Of a stretch of 64,000 bases of DNA, positions 45,989-58,772 are shown piece after piece (within the stretch, counting starts at the first letter, position 1; every line of letters begins with the position of its first letter). The position numbers and the translations under genes are program-made. Under the pieces are notes generated by a model. The model ran no database searches and had not been told where the DNA came from. It saw only the letters and a list, made by a program, of their open reading frames with translations. This DNA is from Porites lobata (Eukaryota; Cnidaria; Anthozoa; Scleractinia; Poritidae). The DNA lies in assembly GCA_942486035.1 (NCBI GenBank), contig CALNXK010000014.1, positions 2,187,501 to 2,251,500 on the forward strand, in the 5' to 3' direction.

Positions 45989-48900
45989 CTTAAAAACAGG
46001 ATTGAAAACGAAGTGAGAAGTGCAATCAAATCCACACGCTCTTCGAAAAAATTAAAGCCGTTGCTCTAATCAAGCTAATCAAAAATCCGTCTCTGAATAT
46101 TGAAAGGGCAAAGAAAATAAGGTATCACCGAATCAGTAAGTATACCTAATAGTTTCTGAGAAATTTTCTTTTCTAAAGATTAAAATTTTGTAAAGTATAC
46201 ATGGCTTGATATTTTTTTGCCACCCAGAAATACTGTTCTGGATTAACTCGACTATGCTAATGAGCAAAAATGTGTTCAACCACAGTGACGTCAGCAATGT
46301 ATCTTACAGAGTAACATTGTAATATTTCACCATTGTTACTTGGGTTCGTTGTCCGTCTTTCTACGAAGTTGCAGCAAATTAAGTTCAGGTAATATCAGAG
46401 TCTTCTATTATCTGTCAGGTCAGAGATGATGTTATACTTCTCAAATCGTTTGATACTTCGACCAGGCAAACAACTACCCCAGGTAACGATATTTATGCTT
46501 TATTAACTGGTGTAGAAGGCGTAAGTGTAGTAGCTGGATGGGTCTTTTATTATTATTATTTTTTTATTTACGCTTGGGTCCATTATTACACTTGCGCCTC
46601 CAACGCATGCTTTTACCCGTTTTAGTTCATTTATTTATTGTAAGTTATATTTCCAATCCAAAATCTTATATTACGTTTGGGCTACATGTAATATGTTCAG
46701 GTATAAATTCTAGAACGCTCTTATTTAAGAGGTTTAAATCCGTTAGCTTTCTCTTTTGGGAAGCCTTTCACAAGGGTTTCTCGCTGGAAAAGTTATTGAA
46801 TAGTTAAAATATATCATTTTAAGGAGCGAGAAAGCTTCAAATAATGTACCCCTGCGATTAACTTTCTTATCAATAATCCTTCCACTTCAGATTCGAAACA
46901 AAAAAAAATACACAGTCAGGACGTTAATACAGCTCCTTACCTGGTATTCCTTTAATCACTGGTAAGGCAGAACTTGGGATTGATTCTATGTAGATAGAAA
47001 ACCGCTCACGTAAGAGTCATAACTTGAGCTTGCGACGAGTGTTTTTCCTTACTTATGTATAGAAAGGAGGAAGCTGGCAGGATGAAATTGGCATTTAGAC
47101 GAAGAGGTTTTAATGATGAACAGTATTGTTGGTATTCTGTTCGCGGAATTTTATATGTCTATTTGTTATTTTCGCTGATCAGGTCATCATAGATCCTACG
47201 TTATTCTTCGGCATAATTCGTTTGCGGTCCTTTGCAGTCCTTGTTGGTTAATGTTCGTACTAACAGCATATTGTAGCTTGTTTCATTACGTAATCCGCAT
47301 ATAAACTTAATAGACTGAAGAGAAATAATTTTTTGGCTCCTACAAAGTGTGGTAACCCGACGAATCGAAAACTTATAATTGTCACGTGACGTGGCGCGCT
47401 TGCGAACGTTCGGGTAATTAAATAAGAAATGGCACAGTAACTAGGTGGGCGCTTTCCAATCAACAAAAATTGCAGTTTAAAATTTAGGAAATTCCACATA
47501 CTCAATAGAAAGGTACATTCCGACCCAAGCCATCGATCGTTTGGTTATTGTTCTTGTGAATTCTGGGGACAAAGATGTTGTCAAATGGAAAGGGACATTT
47601 CGGTCTAACCGACCGAAATGGTCCGTTCCATTTGATTTCTAACCCGTAAATTTCCGGAATTTTGGGCTGAATGGAAAGCGCCCAGGACCTGTTTTAGGTC
47701 CTACCTGATCAGCACCTTATCCTTTGGCGGTTCTGTACTAATTTCTTTCACATTTAATTTTTGAGGCCGTTAGTCGATTAATAGATCCAACACGGCTGTG
47801 TTCTATTTAGCGTGGTTTTGCTCATGTTTTGGCTATGGCTTGTTTCATCGACCACCCTAATTATAGCATTTAGCATCAACATAACATCTACCTAATTCTT
47901 GAGACAGGTGATGTAGGGTTGTTCCCCCTATTTATGGTTTAGAAAAAGGGGGTCGTGACTGAATACTTAAGCTGGCCACTTTAAACCAAAAAAAGCCAAA
48001 AAAGGGATTGGATCCAATAATATTAATTATTTAGTCACTGCCTTATTAACTACATTGAAGCTCATACAAACTCTTCAAGAGAAATACCCCAAGGAATTTA
48101 CTATGTTACTTCCTTAGTTATTCCTGCACTGATTTTTTAATTTTGTTGGTTTTGTAGCATGTTCCAGGGAAAATTATGGTTTTGCCTTTAGTGACCACAT
48201 CAGAATTTGACCACCGTTCGAAATTAATGTAGACATGAATGACATAAATGCTTACCGTACCTGAGCAAGTCAAAAAGGATGACGATGGAATAGGAAAGAC
48301 CGCGCTTGAAGGGCTAAGAAAACTACTAGTTCTGCTACCGCCGTCCACACTACTGCTTCTGCTTGTAGATAATAATTGGCTCATTGATGGACAGCTGCAA
48401 GTGTTCACTGTTAAAACTGGAGACTGATTACATACCGAAGCGGACGGAATGACATCGCTGCAATGCGGATCTGGTAAACAAAAAAAGTACGAGTTCAGGA
48501 TCATTGGGTCTGGAGTGTAAAGTCTCAACAAGGGATATTAGAGAGCTTACGCAACTACGACGACAATGGCAGTGAAAACGTGGATTAAAAAAAAAAAAGT
48601 TTGCATCCTTGAAAACTTTATCGCGTCTAGTTGGACCTATCAATTTGTCAAATAGAGGGGATTTCTACTGAGGATGAATTCTTGAGGACTTTATCCAGGT
48701 TCGAAAAAAGAAAAGAAAATTTGTCATCGTATTATATAATAGGTTTCACTTCGTAGTCGCATAGTGGACGTCAGAGAAATGTACTTAAAAAGGGTGATAC
48801 ACGTGCAGAGCTGTTGGTTTGCCCAGGAAACTATACTATTTTTTTTTTGACGTTGTCGTTGCCTTCGTCTTCGTCGTCGCCTCGTTGCTTAAGCTTCCTT

Positions 48901-51900
48901 ACAACACTGCATAAGAGTGACTGTTATTTAGATTTATTGCATTTATACCTTATAATTATAGTATATGCCTGGTTGTAGCAAAAATATAGTACGCATATTT
49001 AGCAATTAATGAATTCGGCTTTCGTTTTATACGAAGAATTAAGCAGATCGAGGAGGGTGTTATCCACAGAGGCCGGGTGGATAACACCCTCCGAGATCTG
49101 CTTAATTCTTCATATTCTAGGAAAGCCGAATTCATTAATTGCTTTATTATTCATTAAAAATAATTCCTAGTTTAAAAACTTAGCTAAAACATGCTTACCT
49201 GCATCGATGTTAAGTTTATCTTCGATAGTGCACGTTTAGGTTTGTCCAGCTCCGCAAATATTCTCCAAATAGCGGATGTCGCCCCCCGAGTTGTCTTCTT
49301 GCTGTTTTTGCTATGTTTTTAGCCATTATTTCGCCTAGTTCCAGCTGTAGTTCTTACTATTGAAACGAGTGAAGTGTCCGCCATTTTAGTTTTCACAACG
49401 AAAACAACTCAACCTCGTCCCCAGGTCTTCTAGGTTAACGGTGCATTAACATGTAGAAGGCTGCATTTTTGACGTCATTTCATCGTTAAACACAAAATTC
49501 TTCCAAATTTGGTCATCAGTAAGTGGTTATGGTGAATTATGCGTGTGAATAATAATGTATATTAAGATGGTAAGTAAACACTACATTGTTGATAATACTT
49601 TTCTTTGTCCCCCACCGATTACTTTTAGAGAAATACACTATAGGCAATATATGCTACGCTACTACTCAGTCATTCTTCTTCTTTTTCTTTGTTTGTCAGT
49701 TGTTTCAATACACCTGTTCTGTTAGCTTTGCACTTAGGTGAACTCGACTGAAATGAAAGCTGAACATACCTGAGCAAGTTAGAGAGGCAGAGGATGACGG
49801 TGCAAGCACCGTACTTGATGGGCTTAGTAAACTCCTAGTGCTTCCAGTACTATCACCGATACTGCTGCTGCTGGTAAGTGATAATTGGCTAGTTGATTGG
49901 CAACTGCAAAAGTTGATAGGTAATACTGGAGATTGATTACCCACCGAAGGAGATGGAATGATAGTCTGGAAATCATCGCAATACGGATCTGGTAAGAGAA
50001 ATTATAAATAGTCATTTAGCATGATCATGAAAACCATGATATGTCTGTTATTAGAAGTGCTAACCTTAACTAAAGCTATCATAGAATGACTAAAACTGTG
50101 AGAAGATATATAAAACATTCTTTCTAGCATAACAGACCCTTTCAAGGCTCTTTCAACTCTTCTTCGGTCTGAGACCAGTTTGCGAAAATCCGTCAACACG
50201 ACTGGAATGAACACCCTAAAATCAATAAAGTTGTCAAGTTGGAAAGTAATTTACAGACGGTTGTATGGTGAGGGAGAAAGGCAAGTTTAAGCCTCCTTAC
50301 ATACAAACGTCTGTAAAATTTCGCGGCTTTCTGAGGCAATATCTTTGCTCTCTTGGGACGTATGACCCCTAACATTTGGCAACTTTCCAAACTGTGGACC
50401 GAGGAATGGTCTATTACGTGAATACGAAATTTGACAAGTAATTGCCCCTGTTGCGATTTCGCCCAGAAGGCGAAATCCCGAGGAGGCACTCTTAACTAGT
50501 AACTCGCGCGTATATTAAGGAAAGTACTTACAGTTAAAATATATAGTCGGTATGCCAGTCAGTATGGTAGGTAATGATGACGTTTCTATTGTTTGCGCCC
50601 GCAAGTACGAAATGGTTAGGATGACGTAAGGACAGAAAATCCCGAAGAGACCGCTTAGGTAGATTTTGTGACATTTATTGTGCATTCACTTTGATACTCT
50701 TTTGCGTTACGTGTTATCAGTGACATTCTGTGGAGCAGTTGTTTTGAAAGTTATGGACTATACTCGTTAAGCGCAGATGAAGTTATAAGGTGCGTATAAC
50801 TGTGTATACAGCTATTTCGAGAAAGGTTGTCGGAAAAAAGTGCGCGCGACAATCCCGAAAGGTATTGTGTGTGGTTTTGAGTTCACTGTTGTTCAAAGAA
50901 ATTTGAAAGAATGGCACGAAAGGCCATGGGAGTATGTTTACGAGTGTTAAAGGAATGTAACAAAAGTAGGTTCGACGGCTACACTGTCAGGAACAGTGTA
51001 TTGATCATATCCCGTGTTACCTTTCGGGATTTTTTCCGACAACCGTTCTCGAAATAGCTGTATATAAACACTTGGAGAGTTTGCCAGACACGAGTTCACA
51101 AATCTTTGATTGGAAACCTTGCCAGATACTCTTTCTCTCTCTTTGACCGGAATAAGACTCAGCCCCAAACAAGCAAGACGAGTGAACAACGGCTAGCTTC
51201 TCACTAGCAGATCGATGGACGATTACAAAAGTTCGCCGACAATCAAATTCTGTGCTGACTTATTCCCTGCTCACAGATGTCCTTCCGGTAAAAAGCTAAA
51301 AATAAGACTAGAATGCGCGAGCGTGAATTGATCAAACGTCCTTTTAATTTCCAAGGCTTATTTTCCGGCAAATAAAATGAACTGAATGTAAAAAAGGAAA
51401 GAGAAATAACGAGGAATTCAACTACTAATTAAATCTTTCCTTATGGTTTAGAATAAACTATTCTCGAAACTGAGAATGTTTTGATCAAAGCTGTGTAAAT
51501 CGAACTGAAACTGTGCATGGAACCTTGCGTTTCCTATATTTATCTCTCCTATTGTATGAAATATGTGTGAAAATCTCCATTTCGAATCGGTATTTTTCAA
51601 AGAGCTACACAACGAGCAAAAATAATATCGACCGACAATATACAGAGCGCGGGCAGCTGTAGTGTCCACTATTACTAGTATTACTTTGAATTTTATTAAT
51701 ATTTGTGCAAAATATTATCGGTTTCTGACTGGCTCAAATCGTCCAGCTATTTCTATAACCAGCGAGGCTTGATACTAAATTTACGAGATATTTTGCCGAT
51801 ATATCAATACGGTTGACGTCAGTTGCATTGATATCAACATAAAAAGATTAGCGGCGCAGTGGCTCAATTTTTCGGCAAAGTAAAGAAAAGGGCGGAAGAT

Positions 51901-54900
51901 TCACACAGTAGAAAGAATATACAGGCAAAAAATATCACTGGACGGGTGATAACTGCCATATTAAGAATTCGTAGCCATGTGGATAAATTTATTATTCTGC
52001 TTCTCACCTGAATGGCCACGGCATACATATATTATTAGTTTCATGTTAGATGTCACACAGCGTCCTCCTTCATAATTGGAGATCGAGTTACTGTTTCCAT
52101 TGGACGTCGCTGATCAGGGAAGAGGTTATAAATAAAATGCAAAACAAAGAAATATATGCGAAAAACAACATTTGTAACGAAAGGAGAAACTAGGGTAGAT
52201 TTCACCTTGCAAAAATTCTAGAAGATCATTTTTTTTGAATCTCGGATTTGTATACCGTGTTTCTCTGTTTAAGCGTTTTGATTTTTAGATCGCTCCAATG
52301 GAAGCTGCCTGCCACACCACTCTCATGTGTGAGAGACCGAGGCATTGTCGCATTTGAGTTATCTCATGTGTTTCGTAACTAGAGTCACCTTCTACAATTC
52401 AATGAATAGCCAGAGCATCTTAGGAAGAAAAGATTGATTGCCAACAGCCGAAGTATTTCAGAAAACTGTTGAACTAATGGTCTCTTGTAGCGATAAATAT
52501 TTACTTTGGTGCATGTTCTCAATAAAACTAGCCAATAGCATGTTCACTGCTTCTTATAGTCCTTTCAGCTGCTACCAATGCAGAACATATTTTTCGATAC
52601 TTTTGTGATACTTTTTAGACGTAGTGTCTGTAAAATGCGATAAAAACATCACAGCACTAAATTTCCTACCTATAAAGTAATATTTCTTTCCTGGTGTAAA
52701 CTCTAATCCTTCTGGTGGGCTGTAGGCTCTAAATACCATCTCATAATACGTCAACTGCAAGGGACTCTTACATTTCAGTAGATTTCGTCTACTGAAGTGG
52801 CCAGAGATGCTTTTGTTGACAACGCATTTGTCATACTCGTCTTTGCTCACAATCCACATGTTTTCGTACATTTGTTCAATGGGTGTGCTGAAATTCTGTT
52901 CTGATAACACGCTGGCTGGGTTCGGGCATACGATGTTGATCTTGTAATGAAGATGGACTTTCATCTCTACTGCATTTTGCTGAAAACTTAAAAAAGACCT
53001 AACTTCGTCATGTGTCTGTAAAGAAGTCATTGTTGCTAGGATCAAATATTTTCGACAGCCATGAAAATATACATGTATTTACACTCATCAACCGTTTTAG
53101 ACGACCCATGCAGGTTATGAATGTTCTTTACATAGAGATGTCGGCGGCGGAGACTGATTTTCTTATCGCGCTCATTTCAGGTCGCTTTGTTAGAATATCA
53201 TACAAGATTTCCTGTGGACAGCTTATCCATTTGCATTATTTTTCGTCTCCTGATGACCTTGTTGGTTTTCTTCACTTGCAATCCTGTTATTTTTATTTCA
53301 TTTGCTCATTGCATTGTTTTTATTGCATTAACTGTGTAGTCCGTACAGTCATATGAAGCTAAATGGTGGCCAATGTGTTGGAGTCAGTCTCCACTGGCCC
53401 ATTTCCGCCTTCATCATACGACCACTAAAGGATAGACCCAATTGCTTGCATAGTTACAGTAATGTGGCCATGATTGCAGAGGTAGAACGTATATTTAAGC
53501 TTGTTGGTTTTTGGAACGAAGACAGCTGACGGCCTAGGGATGAGTGTTGGCAATGAGAGACGGACATCTGTCTAACATGTATTATTTCGTACTTGTGATA
53601 AAGTTAACTTGTTAAGGTGTTTCAATACGGTTTTTCAAAGACCATGTGGATGTTTTTCAATCGCCTTAAAAGTGATTTTGTCCTTGTCCAATCGCTACAA
53701 AATCTTCACCAGTAATTGACTCTGAACTGAAGTTTGTCAACTGTAGTTTTCACTAAATCGATATCACTATGACAACAATAAACAAAAAACTTTGAAATGG
53801 ATAAAATCAGAATTTTGCGCGATCTGGAGCTGTTACTGAAAATTCGACACCAGGAACTTAAAGTGTGGTGTTTAGCAAATAACCTCTGTGAGAAGTCAAA
53901 CAATGTGTATGTTTGAATTCAAATGAAACGTAAATATGTTTCAAACCTTACCTGTAGTTATGTATGAGGGTATCAATTTGGAAAAATTAGCCAAAACCGT
54001 CAAATGTTGTAACGTCAAAACCGTGAATGTTGTAACGCTGAATTTTGGCTTGTTCGTAAGCTAGGTTTCTCTTGAGATTTCAGGGTGTTGCAGTGAATCA
54101 ATCTTGATGAAAGTTTCAGACATTGTTATATACATCATGAAGACTATGTGATGTGACTTAAAAAGAATTCTGTCGAGCCGTTTTAGAGATAATACAGAAA
54201 AGCGCTAAAAGTCAAAATTAGGAATAAAGTGTTAGACTAATAGACATGCACCAAAATTTCCTAGCATCGAAAAATGACTTAAAGCAGCCTTCTGACGCTA
54301 GTTAAGATTTGTTTTGAGTTATTTAGAATCTTTTTTATCAATCATTTATCACGGCCATTTAAATATAAGGTTTGAAATATATTTTCGGTTTATTTGAATA
54401 CAAACATACAGAATTTTTTTCACTTCACACGGAGGTTATTTAATTGCTAAACACCACTCTTAAAGTTCCTGGTATCCTGGAATTTCAGTAGCAGGTCTAG
54501 ATTGCGCAAAATTCAGATTTTATCGATTTCAAATTTTTTTGTTTTTTGTTGTCATAGTATATCGATTTTACTAAAAATTACATTTTGACAAACTTCAATT
54601 CATAGTCAGTCACTGCTGAAAATGTTGTACGTAGCGGTCGGACAAGGATAAAATCACTTTAAGGTGATTCAAAAACAACGGTATGGTCTCCCAAAAACTT
54701 TATCGAAATACCTTAAAACTAATGGAAAAAACTGCCCAGGAGGGAGATGATGTATGGAATAATATCAGTACTTAGTTCTAAGTACATGCTGTAGCGCAAA
54801 TTAAGACTTTTTTTTTCCGTTAGAGCTAAAATTAATGAATACAATTACTGGGTGTAGTTAATTCCAAATTGCATTTAGCAGACACAATGACAACTTGAAA

Positions 54901-55917
54901 AGACAAAGTTACTTTCTGTCATTGAAAAGGAGCGGCAAAGAATTTCACCTCCAGCTGAGTTTTTTTGGACCAACTCAGTGATTTTAATATAAATGAGCCG
55001 AATTAAGATTATTTTCACTGCAAGGACGTATTTGAAGCTTTGAGAATAACAGTCATTACTCAAAGTTGAAATTAAATGGTAAACCTCTTGGGCAATTGTT
55101 GATAGGACCAATTCCTCGCTATAATTTAGACACATTTTCCAAATCGATTGAGCACTTGAATGACACTTATTGTCTTTCGCAAGCGTAATTGGCCAGAGAT
55201 TTATTAAGATAGAACATGAAAACACTTTCGACTAACAGTTGTCACCACGTTCCTTAAGGTTCTCGAGTTTTCAGTTCTTCTGAGTAGTTTTGTTCATATT
55301 TCATTTGAACCGTTTACGTGTTAGTTTCTAACGTCCTTAGAAGTCTGTACGTACACGAACAAGCGCCTCCGCTAATACCAAGATCAAGCAAAACCCTTTT
55401 GGATCGTACCTAATGTTCTATATTATTTTTTCGTAATTAAATCCCAGATTGTTATACGCACGACTGTTAAAATGCTAGTATGTGGTGATGTATCGTGCGC
55501 TACATTTGCTCATTTACAACAGCAAATGTACTGCACAAACATCACCACATACTAGTTAAAAGCAGCTCCTTTTTGTCTCTTTTTTTTTTAGTTGATAGAA
55601 TCGTATGGTTTTTTGCCGCTTCTTAGTTCAATATACTTTTTACTTTTCGCATTTTTGACTTCTGACATCAGTCGATTTTTTTCCTGTTCGTTTTCTTCTA
55701 TATCAGCGCGAACTAAATTTAGTGGAGGTATAAGTTCTATTGATTAAATTGTTATTTAATAGAAATGCGCCGGTCACAAGACAGGTAAAATAAAGTCCAC
55801 ATGAAGTACTTACACTGGATTTCGTGGATCCCAGTGAAATGAATTCTGAAATGAAGCACTCCTCACACATACAAAGAACCAGAAATTAACAAAATATTTC
55901 AAATTTGAAACGATCAT
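44430..55917 (-). CDS. Secreted ephrin-fibrinogen (FReD) chimeric protein, 538 aa
   Basis: Seven minus-strand exons: 55917-55814, 52998-52670, 52109-52008, 49988-49770, 48470-48261, 45988-45584 and 44677-44430. They total 1617 nt with no internal stop. All junctions are GT..AG; the first is phase 2 and the next five are phase 1. Residues 1-21 are a signal peptide (MIVSNLKYFVNFWFFVCVRS). About 22-178 is an ephrin receptor-binding domain: FHWDPRNPVSFLSFQ, INIVCPNP, DEYDKC, LLKC, EFTPGKKYYFIATSN, EGGRC, giving the four ephrin cysteines. Residues 179-321 are two Ser/Thr-rich linker units. Residues 322-538 are a fibrinogen-related domain (LRDCKEVLGAGYKVTGSYRL, PFRAYCDQKTADGGWTVVMR, GEFWFGL, GGWWVSSCDQ). 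There is no transmembrane or GPI segment. Ephrins signal through Eph kinases; FReDs bind glycans or proteins. A two-gene alternative is possible but would leave open phase-1 ends with no stop or start. Confidence 0.8.
44959..45046. mobile_element. Hairpin MITE in intron 6
   Basis: TATGAAAGTAGATCATC and its inverse bound an 88-bp foldback whose stem continues with TATAGACGCAA and TTGCAGTTGCAACTGCAA. Confidence 0.75.
47447..47683. mobile_element. 237-bp MITE with GGGCGCTTTCC ends (intron 5)
   Basis: GGGCGCTTTCCAAT at the left is opposed by the inverse GGGCGCTTTCCATT at the right. A second element with the same ends lies at 60752-60939. Confidence 0.75.
48261..49988 (-). other. Duplicated symmetric linker exons 4 and 5
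   Basis: Exon 4 (49770-49988, 219 nt) and exon 5 (48261-48470, 210 nt) are both phase 1-1 and clearly homologous. Each starts DPxC, contains NQSPVL, CSC, a Ser/Thr run and LSPSS, and ends LTCS. They look like a tandem exon duplication that lengthened a likely O-glycosylated stalk between the ephrin and fibrinogen parts. Reading through either donor gives no hydrophobic tail, so neither exon serves as an alternative anchored C-terminus. Confidence 0.8.
49001..49143. mobile_element. 143-bp foldback MITE in intron 4
   Basis: AGCAATTAATGAATTCGGCT and its exact inverse form the ends. The stem continues through AGAATTAAGCAGATC and GGAGGGTGTTATCCAC, with a ~9-base loop. Confidence 0.9.
50809..51060. 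mobile_element. 252-bp MITE with TA duplication in intron 3
   Basis: Ends CAGCTATTTCGAGAA and the inverse of CAGCTATTTCGAGAA, flanked by TA (50807-50808, 51061-51062). Inner arms GGTTGTCGGAAAAAA also match. Probably Tc1/mariner-mobilised. Confidence 0.85.
53616..54712. mobile_element. 1.1-kb TTAA element with ~340-bp TIRs in intron 1 (element C)
   Basis: The ends read GGTGTTTCAATA and GGTATTTCGATA inward, flanked by TTAA (53612-53615, 54713-54716). The arms extend to about 53955 and 54363 with many substitutions, so it is older than elements A, B and D. No coding capacity. Confidence 0.8.
55473..55556. mobile_element. 84-bp hairpin MITE in intron 1
   Basis: CTAGTATGTGGTGATG and its exact inverse bound a foldback that also pairs ACATTTGCT with AGCAAATGT. 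Confidence 0.8.
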
Positions 55918-57772
55918 TTTCTTCCTTTGCCAACCGAAGACCAATGTATCACGCAGGGGGTTTTACAGGATAAGAAATGGTTTATCAAATAGGTAAATTC
56001 GTAAAGCTCTGCAAAACCCTAATTAAACAGCTGTAACAAAGGCTTCCTTTGGCCATATTTACGTGTGTAATCATCTATTATGTGGTGAGTTGATTAATGT
56101 TGTCTCTGGGGAAATAAACTCAGTCAGCCTGGTTTTATGCATTTTATCTCAATTCGTTTTCCTACCCTTCCTAAACACGGATATCAATTTCAAGTGTTCA
56201 TGTAAACGTTTTGCCGTGTTCAATAATGTTTACCAGGCCAAATCTTATCATGGGCACAAACTATGGAGGCACCACAAAAGCTTGTTTCATGACGTGCCGA
56301 GCTGGTGCAGAAGTAGTATGTTTATTGAAATTACGTAATTTAATTGTTGGTTTTCCTGAATACTTGTTAATTGAGAGAGCTAAATTACTTTAAATCGTGG
56401 ACTCCATGGTTGATTTGCTCGGATCAACGCGGCAAACGCTCGACGATGTCCAATTAACAAGGGAAGAGTGTTACGCCTAGCCCTTCAAACCCTATGATCC
56501 TCGATCATTTCGCTACCTTGTTAAAACTTTAGACCCTAACTCATTTCGTGTCACTGACAGATATAAAAAATAATAATAAAGCCTAGTATCATGGTACTAT
56601 CATGTAAACCGCTCATAGCCGACCTTCTCAATCTTCTGAGGCTTTCAGTCAAAAAACTGAAACACCCTACGCTAAAATAGTGACTTTGCATCTTTTTAAG
56701 GCTCAAGACCCTGGAGACCATCCCCTGTCTTCCGTCACATACCAGTCTAGGCCAAGGGAGCACCCCCCTCTCCTGGGGAGGTTACCCAATAATCCGTGTT
56801 ACCATAACTTTTAATGGCAGTCTTTACACTAGAGCCTAAATAAGGAAAGAAATCTTTCAAGACAAGTAAATTTTTAAATTCTTCAAGTAAAAGGAAGCTT
56901 CACACAACGGTTTCTTTTTTTTTTGACTTCAGGTTAACTTAAGCCTATTTTCCCACTCAACAATAAGTCAGTTTTAAGAATGGTTTTCAAGTCATCTGAA
57001 ACGTTCCTTAATCGATTCAACATTCCGACTTTGATAATATGCGAAGTAAAATAACTTGAGATTCTACTAAGGCCCTCACACACATATCTTTTGGTTAATT
57101 AAACTTAGCAGCTCTTAAGACTTACTTAACGGCCTAATGTAAAGGCAACCAATAAAATGGTTTTTCGAGTTTCATTCCACTAGATCAAACCACAGCGCTT
57201 CACCTTAACTTTGTTATAGCTCGCTGTATTTCGCCTCTGCGCTAATTATTCTTTGAAAGGTCAACGTTGAAAAAATGTTCAGTCAACCTCTAAAACATAT
57301 GTTAATTATCTGTAGTGTATCCTCTTCGTTTTGGACTTGTTTTTCTAGCTGGTGGCACGATTTTTGATTTAATCAAAAACTGACTTTATCTGAAAGTACT
57401 AGTTTATATGGTTGGCACAAAGAGTCATATAACTGGGAAGTGCTTAATTACTGTTTGATTGTCGCCAAATATAATGTATTTGCTACAAGCGTACGCAACA
57501 GCGTCCTGGACTTTGACAGTTTTCTGCTGCGTCTCAACAACAAAATTGATATTCTTCGCACCATAGCTTTTAGATCTAACCGTTTATCGCAATTCAATAA
57601 AAAAAAACATGGGACAAACTTCTTTAGATATGTGAATACTAGTGTCATTCCCATAATACTTATTCCTTCAAGCTACACTTTACTGCTGTACTGTTTCACT
57701 TATTAGGTTTGCGTCTTTTTCCTTTTATGTAGTTTTTTTTTCCTCTACAAATTTAGTTTTTTTTTTTAATTT
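55918..57772. other. Upstream region of the ephrin-FReD gene, no gene recognised
   Basis: It should contain the promoter, but I see no TATA box at a suitable distance from the ATG at 55917. Short frames at 56063-56338 and 57440-57706 have no domain signature. Confidence 0.4.
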
Positions 57773-57839
57773 AACAATTATTCCACGAGGGCGCGTTGGA
57801 TATGATTGATGGCCAGCGCGTAGCGCCGAGTTGGCTATA

Positions 57840-57876
<37 letters not shown>

Positions 57877-57878
57877 TT
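57773..57878. mobile_element. 106-bp foldback MITE
   Basis: AACAATTATTCCAC and its exact inverse form the ends. The stem continues with GCGC and TTGGATATGA. Confidence 0.85.
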
Positions 57879-58738
57879 TTATTAAAAATGTCCACAAAAT
57901 ATCGTTGAATCTCCCCGACTAGAACGAACCGGAAAAGACCAGGGACTTCCGCTATTCACATGTCACAGGTCTATCAAAACTGTCAACGCGCGAACGGACT
58001 CGCCTGGACTGCATGAATGAAAAATCAAAACATTGTAGCGATGAACATTAGTTTTTTAAAAACTCATCGGGATTCTTGGATTTTACTCAGCAGAACAGCT
58101 AAAAAAACCTGGTAGATAATATGAAGGAAAAGGATTTTTAAGTGACAGCCGTCGAAGTTACTGTTAATTTGGATTTTCGGTGCAGTTATAAAAGTAAGAA
58201 CAACGGAGAAAAACTATTACCTCGGTCGCTTGTTATGAAGTTGTTTGAAGCCACAAGCTGGTTTTGCTGAACGAGAAAAGAAACTATACTGCCGCCTCGA
58301 TTACTCTAGTGAATAGCTGCATAGTCTGTATTTGTAGCTGGTTATTTGTGATTTATATTCTTAATATCGGATAAACAAGCCACAGTTATCTATCGGCGCG
58401 TGACTCGATCGGCGAATGGCTTCGCGATCATGAAGAAACAACACTTGCCTTCTTTCGTAGGTGGTCAAGGTGCTTTAGTTCCATGTGTTTTCATGTGTTT
58501 TTCGACAAACTTTCAAACAAGCTCTTGTCTCTTTTTTGTTTGTTTTTGTCTTTTATCTTAAAACGATTTGCTTCGGGCGCCGTTCTATCCTTCGCGAAAA
58601 AAAATCTCAGCTAGCTTCCAATTTTAAACTGACGCGTACACCGACCATATATGGAGAGCATGGTATAATAGCTCATATACCATAACGGCTAAGCCAATCA
58701 AAATGCTAGAATTGCATTATCCAATGATTCAGTTTTTA

Positions 58739-58772
<34 letters not shown>

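Larger units (their letters stand above)
52008..55917 (-). other. Ephrin domain-coding exons 1-3
   Basis: Exon 1 (55814-55917) carries the ATG, the signal peptide and HWDPRNP, matching the W-x-S-x-NP start of ephrins. Exon 2 (52670-52998) carries three of the four conserved cysteines. Exon 3 (52008-52109) ends the domain with SNYEGGRCVTSNMKLIIYVC, equivalent to the N-x-EGG-x-C-x-T-x-x-MK motif. The acceptor at 53000-52999 is preferred over one 16 bases upstream because it alone keeps the phase and restores the NP-x-F-L-S join. Confidence 0.85.

Noticed and set aside
52670..53015. Alternative acceptor of ephrin exon 2 at 53017-53016 (TTCTTTACAG)
   Set aside because: It has a better pyrimidine tract, but it would put the join out of phase with exon 1 and add THDEVR before the ephrin core; the acceptor ending at 52999 gives the correct phase and motif.
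53012..53356. 114-codon plus-strand frame overlapping the ephrin exon 2 border
   Set aside because: No domain or signal peptide, and composition is typical of random frames; the opposite strand has a validated splice join here.
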